From assembly GCA_020635175.1 (NCBI GenBank), contig JACKAH010000003.1:62001-126000 (forward strand): a stretch of DNA of 64,000 bases, in the 5' to 3' direction. This stretch comes from Deltaproteobacteria bacterium (GTDB lineage: Bacteria; Bdellovibrionota_C; UBA2361; J135). The notes beneath the pieces are model-generated. The model was not told the DNA's origin, ran no database searches, and saw only the letters and a list, made by a program, of their open reading frames with translations. Shown piece after piece: positions 17,478 to 25,293 of the stretch; within the stretch, counting starts at the first letter, position 1; each line of letters begins with the position of its first letter. A program made the position numbers and the translations under genes.

Positions 17478-18104
17478 ATGGCGAGATATAGAGGACCTGT
17501 TTGTAGAATGTGTCGTGTAGAAAGAGAGAAGCTCTTTCTAAAAGGTGAACGTTGCTTTACTAGCAAATGTGCAATTGAGCGTCGTGAAGGAACGCCTGGT
17601 CAGCACGGCAAGAAAAGAAGTAAATTCTCTGAATATAAAACTCAGCTTCGTGAAAAGCAGAAGGTTAAGAGAATCTACGGCCTTGGCGAGAAACAGTTCA
17701 GAGCGAACTTCGTTAAATCAGCTAAGACTAAGGGCGTAACTGGTACTGAGATGTTACTCAGCTTAGAGCGAAGACTTGATAACATGGTCTATCGAATTGG
17801 ATTTGGAACTTCAAGAAATCATTCTCGCCAAGTAGTTAAGCACGGCATGGTTCTTGTAAATGGAAAGCGTGTAAACATTCCATCATACAAAGTGTCAGTT
17901 GGAGATGTGATTGAAATTCGAGAGAAGAGTAAGACAGGAATTGCATTGAAGGCGGCTATGGAGTTTGCACAAAGCAGAAGTATTCCTGAATGGATAACTT
18001 TAGATAGAGAAGCTATGAGAGGAACAGTTAACGCTTTACCATCTAGGGAGCAGTTAACTCAGCCAATTAATGAACAGTTAATTGTGGAATTGTATTCTAA
18101 GTAA
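17478..18104 (+). CDS. rpsD: 30S ribosomal protein S4, zinc-finger form
   Basis: 208 residues. S4 initiates 16S rRNA assembly and contributes to decoding fidelity. Four N-terminal cysteines (C9, C12, C26, C31) match the zinc-binding version of S4. The S4 RNA-binding domain (LERRLDNMVYRIGFG, SRNHSRQVVKHGMVLVNGK) is intact. Confidence 0.97.
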   Translation: MARYRGPVCRMCRVEREKLFLKGERCFTSKCAIERREGTPGQHGKKRSKFSEYKTQLREKQKVKRIYGLGEKQFRANFVKSAKTKGVTGTEMLLSLERRLDNMVYRIGFGTSRNHSRQVVKHGMVLVNGKRVNIPSYKVSVGDVIEIREKSKTGIALKAAMEFAQSRSIPEWITLDREAMRGTVNALPSREQLTQPINEQLIVELYSK

Positions 18105-18140
18105 CCTAGATAAATTTTTACTTTTAAGCAGAGGAATCCT

Positions 18141-19169
18141 ATGCGTCGCACATCATTAAAGGACATCATTAAGCCAAGAAGAATTGAGATCGAAACAAAG
18201 ACGCTTGATGATCGTTATGGGAAATTTGTTGCTGAGCCATTAGAAAGAGGCTTCGGCTTAACAATGGGTAATGCGCTCCGTAGAATTTTGCTTTCATCAC
18301 TTCAAGGCTGCGCGATTACATCAATTGTAATTGAGAATGTCATGCATGAGTTCTCTACAATTCCTGGAGTTAAGGAAGACGTAACTGAGATCGTGCTTAA
18401 CTTCAAAAATGTTGTTCTCAACATGGAAGAGAAGAACGAAGGTCGTGTTCGTATCGATGTTGAAGGACCTTGCGAAGTTAAAGCTGGAATGATTGCAGGT
18501 GATCCTGCAGTTACAATTGTTAACCCAGATGCACATATCTGTACTCTAAGTGAAGGGTCAAAGCTTAACGTTGAGATTATCGTTAAGAAAGGTCGTGGCT
18601 ATGTTCCTTCTGAAAGAAACAAAGAGGAAGAAGCTCCAATTGGAACAATTTACCTAGATTCTATCTTTTCCCCAATTCGTAAAATCAATCACTTTGTAAC
18701 CAACGCTCGTGTTGGACAAAGAACTGACTACGACAAGTTAACTATGGAACTTTGGACAGATGGTAGCATCGATCCAAGAACAGCAATTGCAGAAGCTGCG
18801 CATATTCTTAGAGATCAATTAGGACTATTCGTTGGTGAGTATATCGTTGAAGATGTACAGGAAGAAGAGAAAGTAGAACCAACTGAACAGTTCAACCAAA
18901 ATCTATTTAGAAGAATTGAAGAACTCGAACTCAGTGTTCGTAGCGCAAACTGCTTAGAAAATGCTGACATTAAGTTTATTGGTGAGCTAGTCCAAAGAAC
19001 AGAAGCAGAGATGCTTCGTACTAAGAACTTTGGTCGTAAGTCACTAAATGAGATCAAAGAAATTTTAACCGGAATGGGATTAAACCTAGGGTACAAAATT
19101 GAGAACTTTCCTTCTCGTGAAGAGCTTGAGTCTCGTGCACGTGAAGTAGCTCTTGATCCAGGTTTATAA
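18141..19169 (+). CDS. rpoA: RNA polymerase alpha subunit
   Basis: 342 residues. The N-terminal dimerisation domain has FVAEPLERGFGLTMGNALRR, and the C-terminal domain (about 255-330) has IEELELSVRSANCLENADI and the helix-hairpin-helix part RTKNFGRKSLNEI. This is the assembly scaffold of the polymerase and the contact for promoter UP elements and activators. Standard position between rpsD and rplQ. Confidence 0.97.
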   Translation: MRRTSLKDIIKPRRIEIETKTLDDRYGKFVAEPLERGFGLTMGNALRRILLSSLQGCAITSIVIENVMHEFSTIPGVKEDVTEIVLNFKNVVLNMEEKNEGRVRIDVEGPCEVKAGMIAGDPAVTIVNPDAHICTLSEGSKLNVEIIVKKGRGYVPSERNKEEEAPIGTIYLDSIFSPIRKINHFVTNARVGQRTDYDKLTMELWTDGSIDPRTAIAEAAHILRDQLGLFVGEYIVEDVQEEEKVEPTEQFNQNLFRRIEELELSVRSANCLENADIKFIGELVQRTEAEMLRTKNFGRKSLNEIKEILTGMGLNLGYKIENFPSREELESRAREVALDPGL

Positions 19170-19197
19170 GAGATTTCTAGAAGTTTGAGAGGATAAA

Positions 19198-19740
19198 ATG
19201 CGTCATCAGCACGGACATAGAAAATTAGGTCGCTCAGTAGCACACAGAAGAGCATTGTTAAGAAATTTAGCAACATCTTTTGTGCTTCATGATAAGTGTC
19301 GTACAACCTTGCCAAAAGCTAAGGAACTTCGACCTATTATTGAGAAGTTCATTACGTTAGCACGTAAGGATTCGCTACATGGTCGTCGTCAAGCGTATTC
19401 ATACTTTTTTGACAAGCAAGCAGTTCATAAGCTTTTTGCTGAAATTGCTCCACGTTATAAAGACAGAACAGGCGGCTATACAAGAATACTGAAAACAGAC
19501 CCTCGTCCAGGAGACGCTGCGCCGATGGCTGTAATTGAATTCGTAAGTGCAGAAGTCGAAGCTAAGCCAAAGAAAAAGACTGCTAAGAAATCAAGTGCTA
19601 AAAAATCAGCTGCACCAAAAGCTGATGATACAGCAGTTGAAAAGAAAGCATCTGCTAAGAAAAAGTCTGCGGCTAAGAAGAAGGCAACTGAAACAAAAGA
19701 AGTTGAATCAGAGACTAAAGAAGATAAATCTGAAGAGTAA
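19198..19740 (+). CDS. rplQ: 50S ribosomal protein L17 with lysine-rich tail
   Basis: 180 residues. The first approximately 117 residues are ordinary L17 (MRHQHGHRKLGRSVAHRRAL, then GGYTRILKTDPRPGDAAPMA), found at the tunnel exit. The remaining approximately 60 residues are a low-complexity Lys/Ala/Ser/Glu tail. The tail begins basic and repetitive and ends acidic, and nothing in canonical L17 corresponds to it. The fabI start follows the stop directly. Confidence 0.95.
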   Translation: MRHQHGHRKLGRSVAHRRALLRNLATSFVLHDKCRTTLPKAKELRPIIEKFITLARKDSLHGRRQAYSYFFDKQAVHKLFAEIAPRYKDRTGGYTRILKTDPRPGDAAPMAVIEFVSAEVEAKPKKKTAKKSSAKKSAAPKADDTAVEKKASAKKKSAAKKKATETKEVESETKEDKSEE

Positions 19741-20511
19741 ATGGAACTTTTCAAAAATAAGAAGATACTTTTACTTGGAGTTGCTAACAAGAAGAGTATT
19801 GCTTGGAGCATAGCAGAAGCACTTAGTAATGAGGGTGCTGAACTTGCTTTCACTTATGTAAATGAGGCCATTGAAAAGAGAGTTCGTCCTTTAGCTGAAG
19901 AGCTTAATTCTAAAATTATCCTCCCATGTGATGTTCAATCTGATGAAGAGATTGAAAATCTATTTGCAGAGCTTGAAAGCCGTTGGGGCACAATAGATGG
20001 GATTGTCCACTCTATTGCTTATGCAGATGGAGAAGATCTTAAGAAACCATTTTCACAGACATCAAGAGCTGGCTTTCATACCGCATTAGATGTTTCAGCA
20101 TATTCACTTGTTGCAGTAGCGGGTAAAGCTTTTCCTCTAATGAAGGAAAAGGGTGGTTCAATTATCACTTTAACTTACCTTGGTGCTCAACGTGCTGTGC
20201 CTAACTATAAGGTAATGGGTGTTGCAAAAGCTGCGCTTGAAGCTTCTGTTAGATATCTTGCTGCAGATTTAGGTGAGAACAATATAAGAGTTAATGCTCT
20301 ATCTGCTGGTCCAATAAAGACCTTAGCTGCTTCAGGAATCCCTCAATTTAGAGAACTGATGGCTAAATTCGCAGCAGCCGCTCCTCTAAAGCGTAATGTC
20401 ACAGGTGAAGATGTTGCGAAGACAGCGCTATTTTACCTTAGTGATTTAAGTAGTGGTATTACTGGCGAAACTACATTTATAGATTGTGGATTTAACGCTG
20501 TTGCGCTGTAA
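19741..20511 (+). CDS. fabI: Enoyl-[acyl-carrier-protein] reductase (NADH)
   Basis: 256 residues; last reduction step of fatty acid elongation. It is a short-chain dehydrogenase-type fold with an N-terminal nucleotide site GVANKKSIAWSIAEAL and the FabI catalytic pair Y-x6-Y-x6-K in TYLGAQRAVPNYKVMGVAK. The ATG abuts the rplQ stop. It may share the transcript of the ribosomal cluster. FabI rather than FabV/FabK would make the cell a target of the usual FabI inhibitors (family knowledge). Confidence 0.95.
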   Translation: MELFKNKKILLLGVANKKSIAWSIAEALSNEGAELAFTYVNEAIEKRVRPLAEELNSKIILPCDVQSDEEIENLFAELESRWGTIDGIVHSIAYADGEDLKKPFSQTSRAGFHTALDVSAYSLVAVAGKAFPLMKEKGGSIITLTYLGAQRAVPNYKVMGVAKAALEASVRYLAADLGENNIRVNALSAGPIKTLAASGIPQFRELMAKFAAAAPLKRNVTGEDVAKTALFYLSDLSSGITGETTFIDCGFNAVAL

Positions 20512-20534
20512 TCCCCAGTCTCTGTGTGTTGCTC

Positions 20535-20864
20535 ATGATTGAGATTGAAAACCTCTCAAGAACTGCTGACAAGCTACTAGCCCATGAAGAGCTTAGTGAT
20601 GAGTATCTAGAATTACTCTTTAGCTTTACTGAGGATATGCAAACACTGATTGACCAGCTTGCATCAACCAAATTAGATCAATCTTCTGCTGAGAAATTAA
20701 AGGATCTTTACGATAAACATGCGTTAGTCTTAGAACAATCTAAGAGTGCGAGGGATGGTTTCTTTTCTAATATGAAAGAACTTGAAAAACGTGGTAAAGC
20801 TATAAAGCGCTATGTTGATAATTTGCCAAAAAGAATTAGCCGGATGGGAGTTAAGAAAGGATGA
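20535..20864 (+). CDS. Small helical protein of unknown function
   Basis: 109 residues from ATG 20535 (MIEIENLSRTADKLLAHEEL); in-frame GTG and TTG codons lie just upstream. It has no signal peptide or membrane segment. The sequence is charged and probably all helical, with possible coiled coil in the second half and a basic end (RGKAIKRYVDNLPKRISRMG). Its stop overlaps lptE by 4 bases (ATGA), suggesting coupled translation. The size resembles small flagellar or assembly chaperones, but I see no motif that would support naming it. Confidence 0.75.
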   Translation: MIEIENLSRTADKLLAHEELSDEYLELLFSFTEDMQTLIDQLASTKLDQSSAEKLKDLYDKHALVLEQSKSARDGFFSNMKELEKRGKAIKRYVDNLPKRISRMGVKKG

Positions 20865-21445
20865 TCAGATTAATACTAGCCCTTATCGTTTGTAGTTTAT
20901 CTGCATGTGGCTACCAGTTCCAGGGAAGTGGAAGTGTTCTGCCTGAAGACATCAAGTATGTCTACATACCTCGTGTTGAAAACACTACAACAGAAACTAG
21001 ATTATCATCGCTACTTACAGAGGCTTTACGTGAACGCTTTGAGCGTTACGGTGTGCTGCTAACCGTTGAAGATCTAGCAGAGGCTGATGCCGTCTTAAAT
21101 GCAGAAGTTTTAAATGTAAACAGACAGATTAAAAGTGTTACTTCGGGAACAGATACTGCACTCGAATACGAAACAACTGTTGTCTTAGATGCAGAGCTTC
21201 GTAGAAATACAGGTGCTTTGCTTTGGAAAAATCCTAAACTTCAGGTGGCTAAAGGATTTGGAGTTTCGAGTTCTGTAGTTGTTACGTCCTCTTCTGATTT
21301 CTCAACAGGTGGCATTGATTCAGGTACACTTTCTGCTTTGGATAGTTTGGAGATTTCGCGTGGACAGGAGCAGGAGGCATTAATCGACATCGCTGAGGAG
21401 ATCGCAAAGCAGGTCTACGAGGAAGCTGTTGCCCCTGATTTTTAA
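20861..21445 (+). CDS. lptE: LPS-assembly lipoprotein LptE-like
   Basis: 194 residues. It has a lipoprotein signal with lipobox LSAC (cysteine at residue 16) followed by GYQFQGSGSVLPEDIKYVYI, the usual LptE opening. LptE plugs the LptD barrel that inserts lipopolysaccharide into the outer membrane. The middle contains the typical NTTTETRLSSLLTEALRERF helix. Overlaps: ATGA with the upstream gene and TAATG with cmk. Divergence is high after residue 60, as usual for this family. Confidence 0.85.
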   Translation: MIRLILALIVCSLSACGYQFQGSGSVLPEDIKYVYIPRVENTTTETRLSSLLTEALRERFERYGVLLTVEDLAEADAVLNAEVLNVNRQIKSVTSGTDTALEYETTVVLDAELRRNTGALLWKNPKLQVAKGFGVSSSVVVTSSSDFSTGGIDSGTLSALDSLEISRGQEQEALIDIAEEIAKQVYEEAVAPDF

Positions 21446-22152
21446 TGAATGACAGAGTTATCATCACAGTAGACGGTGCCTCAGGCACTGGAAAGACGAC
21501 CCTCTCTAAATTGCTTGCTGAAAAGATCGGATTTCAACATCTGAATTCAGGAGCTTTATATCGTTCAGTAGCATATCTATGTTTACAGGAGGGGCTGGAT
21601 CTAAGCGACCAGGATGCAATTTTGCAGATGCTCTCAAGACACTCAATCAAGTTAGCTCTTGGAGCTGATGGTTTGCCGGTAACCTTGGTCGATGGTAACC
21701 CCGTTGATGAGCTGATCAGAACACCTGAAGTATCAGAAGCAACCTCAAAGATTTCAGTGTTGAAATTGGTGCGTGACTACCTTGTGCCACACCAGCGTGA
21801 TGCATTTCCTGGCTGTGGAATGGTTGCAGAGGGGCGTGACATGGGGACTGTTATGTTTCCAGATGCTCAGCTGAAGTTTTTTATAACAGTCGATCAGGAT
21901 ACACGTATTGCTCGTCGTTTAGCTCAGCTCTTGGAAAAAGAACCCAACGCTAGCCCTGAAAGAGTTAATGAGCTGAAATCACAAATGAAAATAGAAGTTG
22001 CTGATAGAGACAGTCGAGATTCTCAGCGTGAGATTGCGCCACTAAAGCAGGCTCAGGATGCGCTCGTTATTGATAACTCCGCGCAAACATTGACTCAAAC
22101 CCTTGAAAACATGTATGATGCCGCCTCAAAACGGGGCCTTGTGAAAAATTAA
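21445..22152 (+). CDS. cmk: Cytidylate kinase
   Basis: 235 residues; phosphorylates CMP and dCMP. P-loop DGASGTGKTTLSKLLAEKIG near residues 10-18, LNSGALYRSVAYL, and VAEGRDMGTVMFPDA-type NMP-binding segments are clear. cmk followed by the ribosomal protein S1 gene is a widespread gene order, as here. Confidence 0.95.
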   Translation: MNDRVIITVDGASGTGKTTLSKLLAEKIGFQHLNSGALYRSVAYLCLQEGLDLSDQDAILQMLSRHSIKLALGADGLPVTLVDGNPVDELIRTPEVSEATSKISVLKLVRDYLVPHQRDAFPGCGMVAEGRDMGTVMFPDAQLKFFITVDQDTRIARRLAQLLEKEPNASPERVNELKSQMKIEVADRDSRDSQREIAPLKQAQDALVIDNSAQTLTQTLENMYDAASKRGLVKN

Positions 22153-22258
22153 TCCAGAATTTTCTGATAGTTAACTAAACATGGTCTAGTACTTAACGTA
22201 GCGATGAGCCTTATAGGCTTGTTGTGAATTAACTAAATACTAATTGGATAGAGATATA

Positions 22259-23968
22259 GTGGAAAACGTGGGAGGAAACGAAAATTCATCTTTTCATGAC
22301 GAGTTTGAAAAACTCTATGGCAAGGAAGTTGATAACCTTAAGCCAGGAAAAGTTGTTAAAGGAACTGTCATTGGCCAACGCAACGAGTTTATTGAAGTTG
22401 ATATTGGCTACAAATCAAATGGACTAGTTCCACGCGCTCAATTTACAGACCGCAAAGGCAAGCTGCATGCTACGCCAGGTGACATTATCGATGTCATGAT
22501 TATCATGGCAGAAGATGATTCAGGACAGGTTGTCCTTTCAAAAGAGCGTGCTGATCAGTACAGAATTTGGAAAGAAGTTGAAGAAAAAGAGCAACGCGAT
22601 GAATTAGTTTCAGGTGTTGTTGTTCAGAAAGTTAAAGGTGGTCTACAGGTCGACATTGGTATCCCAGCGTTTCTACCTGGTTCACAAATTGACATTCGTC
22701 CACAGAGAAATCTCGATAAGTATATCGGCGAAGAACTTGATTTCAAAATCCTTAAGATCTCAAGAGAGAAGGGCAATATTGTTCTTTCTCGTAAAGCTGT
22801 GCTTGCCTCTGAGCGTGATGCACTTCGTTCTGAAACACTTAAAGTTTTGGCTGAAGGAGTTGTGCTTGAGGGTGTTGTTAAAAACATCACTGACTACGGT
22901 GCATTCATCGATTTAGGTGGTATTGATGGTCTTCTTCACATAACTGATATTTCGTGGGGTCGCATAAATCATCCTTCTGAGAAGCTAACTATCGGTCAAA
23001 AAGTACCGGTTGTTGTTCTGAAGCATGATGAAGAAAACCAACGTGTATCATTAGGTATGAAGCAATTAACAGAGGATCCATGGATTGCTGTTAGTGAGAA
23101 ATACCCAGTTGATAAGCGCGTAACTGGTAAAGTTATAAGCCTTGCTGACTATGGTGCATTCATTGAGCTTGAAGAAGGACTAGATGGTTTAATTCACGTA
23201 TCTGATATGAGCTGGTCTAAGAAGACTAAGCACCCAAGCAAGATCCTTTCTGAGGGTCAGGTAGTTGAAGCTATCGTACTTGGTGTTGATACTGAAGAGA
23301 AGAAAATCAGTCTTGGATTGAAACAGATCTCTGATAACCCATGGGAAGACTTTGCTAAGCTTCACCCAGTTGGAAGTAAGGTTACTGGTAAAGTTCGTTC
23401 GATCACAGATTTCGGTGTGTTCATCGGAGTTGGCGACGATATCGATGGACTTGTCCACGTATCTGATTTCTCTTGGACTAAGAGAGTTAAGGATCCTAAA
23501 GAGATCAAAGAGCTCTTTAAGAAAGGCGATGAAATCGAAGCTCAAGTTCTTGAGATTGATGTTGAGAACGAGAGACTTAGCCTTGGTATCAAGCAGCTTG
23601 AAAACGACCCTTGGGAAGCTATTTCTCGTCGTTACCCAGCTGGTGCTAAAGTCAAAGGCAAGATTACTTCAATCACTGACTTTGGAATCTTTGTTGAGCT
23701 TGAAGAGGGTGTCGAAGGACTTATCCACTCTTCACAGCTTCTACTCGAGAAAGGCCAAGAGATTAAAGACGTTTACCAAGCTGGTAATGAAGTCGAGTCT
23801 GAGGTCACTAATGTTGATAACGAAGAACGTCGCATTAGCCTCAGCATGAAGTCTGCTCAACGTCGACGTGATAAGGAAGACTTCTCTGGTTACATGGAAG
23901 ATGATTCATCTCCAGTAACATTTGGAGACCTTATTCGTGAGAAGATGGGCGACACAGGCGGCGAGTAA
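22259..23968 (+). CDS. rpsA: 30S ribosomal protein S1 (six S1 domains)
   Basis: About 569 residues from GTG 22259. An in-frame TTG at 22244 lacks a ribosome-binding site, while GTG 22259 follows GGATAGAG. Six S1 RNA-binding repeats are visible in order: KVVKGTVIGQRNEFIEVDIG, VSGVVVQKVKGGLQVDIG, GVVKNITDYGAFIDLGG, GKVISLADYGAFIELEEG, GKVRSITDFGVFIGVGDD and GKITSITDFGIFVELEEG. S1 recruits and unfolds mRNA on the 30S subunit. A short acidic tail ends the protein. Confidence 0.94.
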   Translation: MENVGGNENSSFHDEFEKLYGKEVDNLKPGKVVKGTVIGQRNEFIEVDIGYKSNGLVPRAQFTDRKGKLHATPGDIIDVMIIMAEDDSGQVVLSKERADQYRIWKEVEEKEQRDELVSGVVVQKVKGGLQVDIGIPAFLPGSQIDIRPQRNLDKYIGEELDFKILKISREKGNIVLSRKAVLASERDALRSETLKVLAEGVVLEGVVKNITDYGAFIDLGGIDGLLHITDISWGRINHPSEKLTIGQKVPVVVLKHDEENQRVSLGMKQLTEDPWIAVSEKYPVDKRVTGKVISLADYGAFIELEEGLDGLIHVSDMSWSKKTKHPSKILSEGQVVEAIVLGVDTEEKKISLGLKQISDNPWEDFAKLHPVGSKVTGKVRSITDFGVFIGVGDDIDGLVHVSDFSWTKRVKDPKEIKELFKKGDEIEAQVLEIDVENERLSLGIKQLENDPWEAISRRYPAGAKVKGKITSITDFGIFVELEEGVEGLIHSSQLLLEKGQEIKDVYQAGNEVESEVTNVDNEERRISLSMKSAQRRRDKEDFSGYMEDDSSPVTFGDLIREKMGDTGGE

Positions 23969-23975
23969 CCCAATT

Positions 23976-24068
23976 GTGCGCAGCGAGCTGCGCACCACTT
24001 AAATCTTCCCCCGCTTGCGGGGGAGCAAAGCGCCCTCAATAATTCCTCCCCCCCATTTATGGGGGAGG
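23976..24068. repeat. Three stacked GC-rich hairpins after rpsA
   Basis: Hairpin 1: GTGCGCAG (23976-23983), loop CGAG, CTGCGCAC (23988-23995). Hairpin 2: TCCCCC (24007-24012), loop GCTTGC, GGGGGA (24019-24024). Hairpin 3: CCTCCCCC (24045-24052) with GGGGGAGG (24061-24068). None is followed by a T-run. The CTCCCCC...GGGGGAG elements look like dispersed REP-type palindromes. They may also stop or protect the rpsA transcript. The rest of the gap up to 24117 shows nothing else. Confidence 0.7.
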
Positions 24069-24117
24069 GGGACGCTCAAGTCAGATTTTGACTCCCTATT
24101 CTCTCCACTACCCACCT

Positions 24118-24146
24118 TTGCATAAGATCCTAATCACTAGTAAAAT
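24118..24146 (+). promoter_or_regulatory. Candidate promoter of methyltransferase-like gene 1
   Basis: TTGCAT (24118-24123), exactly 17 bases, then TAAAAT (24141-24146). Predicted transcription start is near 24153, giving a leader of about 60 bases that contains the start-codon hairpin. Confidence 0.5.
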
Positions 24147-24164
24147 ATTGTTGTGTTGGCAGTA

Positions 24165-24214
24165 CATGGGGGCCTAATGGCTAGTTGTTGTAGTTTAAGG
24201 AGTAGTACCCCATG
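24165..24214 (+). promoter_or_regulatory. Leader hairpin that can mask the start codon
   Basis: CATGGGG (24165-24171) is a perfect complement of CCCCATG (24208-24214), whose last three bases are the start codon of the gene. The loop carries CTAATGGCTAG, GTTGTAG and a ribosome-binding site AAGGAG. The second paralog has the same arrangement. Confidence 0.5.
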
Positions 24215-25201
24215 CACGAACCAAGCAAGCACCCAGTGCTTAATGCAGACCCATTTCCAGGTCACCCAGATTTCAACGGTCCCTTAACCCTAGAAACACA
24301 AAGTTACGAAAGAATAGAGTTAGCTGGAGATCCTCCATATCAAGACTCTTTGCGCTACGGTATTGAGGTAGCAGACGGCTCGGGTGAAACAGTTATCTTA
24401 AAAGTAAAAGGTGTTGAACTCTTTGTTGATCCAGGAACTGAGTACGAAGAGCTACACGGTCAGTTTAAAGATTGCGAATTTAACGTTCTCTCTAGAAATT
24501 ATGAAAGAGACTTCCTCCAAGCCAATGCTGAATTCTATGCCTGTGTAGCTGGCAGAATACATCAGGTCACGGCATGTTGTCCTAGGTTAGATGTGCTTTC
24601 TATCGCTGCAGGTCAAGGCTATGAGCTAGATACTGTCTTTGCGCGCGGAAGAGAGGGGAAATTTTTGGGCTTAGATCCTAGTGAGCAGATGTTAAGGGTA
24701 CTTGAAGGCAAAGATGATAGATACCCAGAGACTGCAATCCATACCAGGGTTGCCCGAGCACATGCATTGTTAGAGGAGCACGTAAGAGAAGATATCATTG
24801 ATACAATAGGAAGACCTACGTTAGTCACATGTGTCGCAGGTTTGCATGTCATCGATAAGACAGGTCGTAGTGAAGGAGATGCTCTTGGTAAACAGGTTCG
24901 TCCAATTCTAGCGGCTGTTGTTGATATGATGCAGAGTGGTGGGTTTATCGTAGTTGGAAATTACTACCATAAAACGGATGCTGATTATGAGCGTTTTGCC
25001 CAAATTTGGCATGATAAACAAGTTGCTAATGGCGTTGCAAATCCACATCAGCCAACACCACCAAATAAGTTATTTACTCCGCAACAGATGGGAAGAATGT
25101 TGGAAGGTCTTGGTCTGAATGTTGACAGAATGTCTCCGAACGATGATGTAATGTGTAGTACGGGAATTCGGGGCTATGTCATGGTGGCGCGTAAGCTTTG
25201 A
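24212..25201 (+). CDS. Methyltransferase-like protein, paralog 1
   Basis: 329 residues. The N-terminal approximately 100 residues are family-specific and include DPFPGHPDFNGPL. The central part resembles a class I SAM-binding fold: VLSIAAGQGYELD (motif I-like, about residues 128-140), then FLGLDPSEQML with an acidic residue at the end of strand 2. RPTLVTCVAGLHVID is a possible motif IV/post-motif region. No signal peptide or membrane helix. Motif I is degenerate (AAGQG instead of DxGxGxG), so activity is uncertain. It is similar over its whole length to the next gene. Both seem to be separate transcription units. Substrate unknown. Confidence 0.75.
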   Translation: MHEPSKHPVLNADPFPGHPDFNGPLTLETQSYERIELAGDPPYQDSLRYGIEVADGSGETVILKVKGVELFVDPGTEYEELHGQFKDCEFNVLSRNYERDFLQANAEFYACVAGRIHQVTACCPRLDVLSIAAGQGYELDTVFARGREGKFLGLDPSEQMLRVLEGKDDRYPETAIHTRVARAHALLEEHVREDIIDTIGRPTLVTCVAGLHVIDKTGRSEGDALGKQVRPILAAVVDMMQSGGFIVVGNYYHKTDADYERFAQIWHDKQVANGVANPHQPTPPNKLFTPQQMGRMLEGLGLNVDRMSPNDDVMCSTGIRGYVMVARKL

Positions 25202-25226
25202 TACTTTTTGCTTAAGAAAGCATTAT
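25198..25226 (+). promoter_or_regulatory. Candidate promoter of methyltransferase-like gene 2
   Basis: TTGATA (25198-25203), 17 bases, CATTAT (25221-25226). The -35 box overlaps the stop codon of paralog 1. Predicted start near 25233, so the leader length (about 58 bases) nearly equals that of paralog 1. Confidence 0.45.
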
Positions 25227-25251
25227 TTTTAAATTGGTGTGTTGTTTGGCC

Positions 25252-25293
25252 TGGGGATTAACGGCTAGAGATAATGTGTTGTAGGACCCCATG
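25252..25293 (+). promoter_or_regulatory. Second start-codon-masking leader
   Basis: TGGGG (25252-25256) can pair with CCCCA (25287-25291), the A being the first base of the start codon. The loop contains TTAACGGCTAG and GTTGTAG, matching blocks of the leader of paralog 1 in the same order, and the start context ACCCCATGCA is identical. The stem is shorter than in paralog 1. Confidence 0.45.

Noticed and set aside
23976..24068. Stacked hairpins considered as a CRISPR fragment
   Set aside because: The three hairpins differ from one another and there are no equal spacers.
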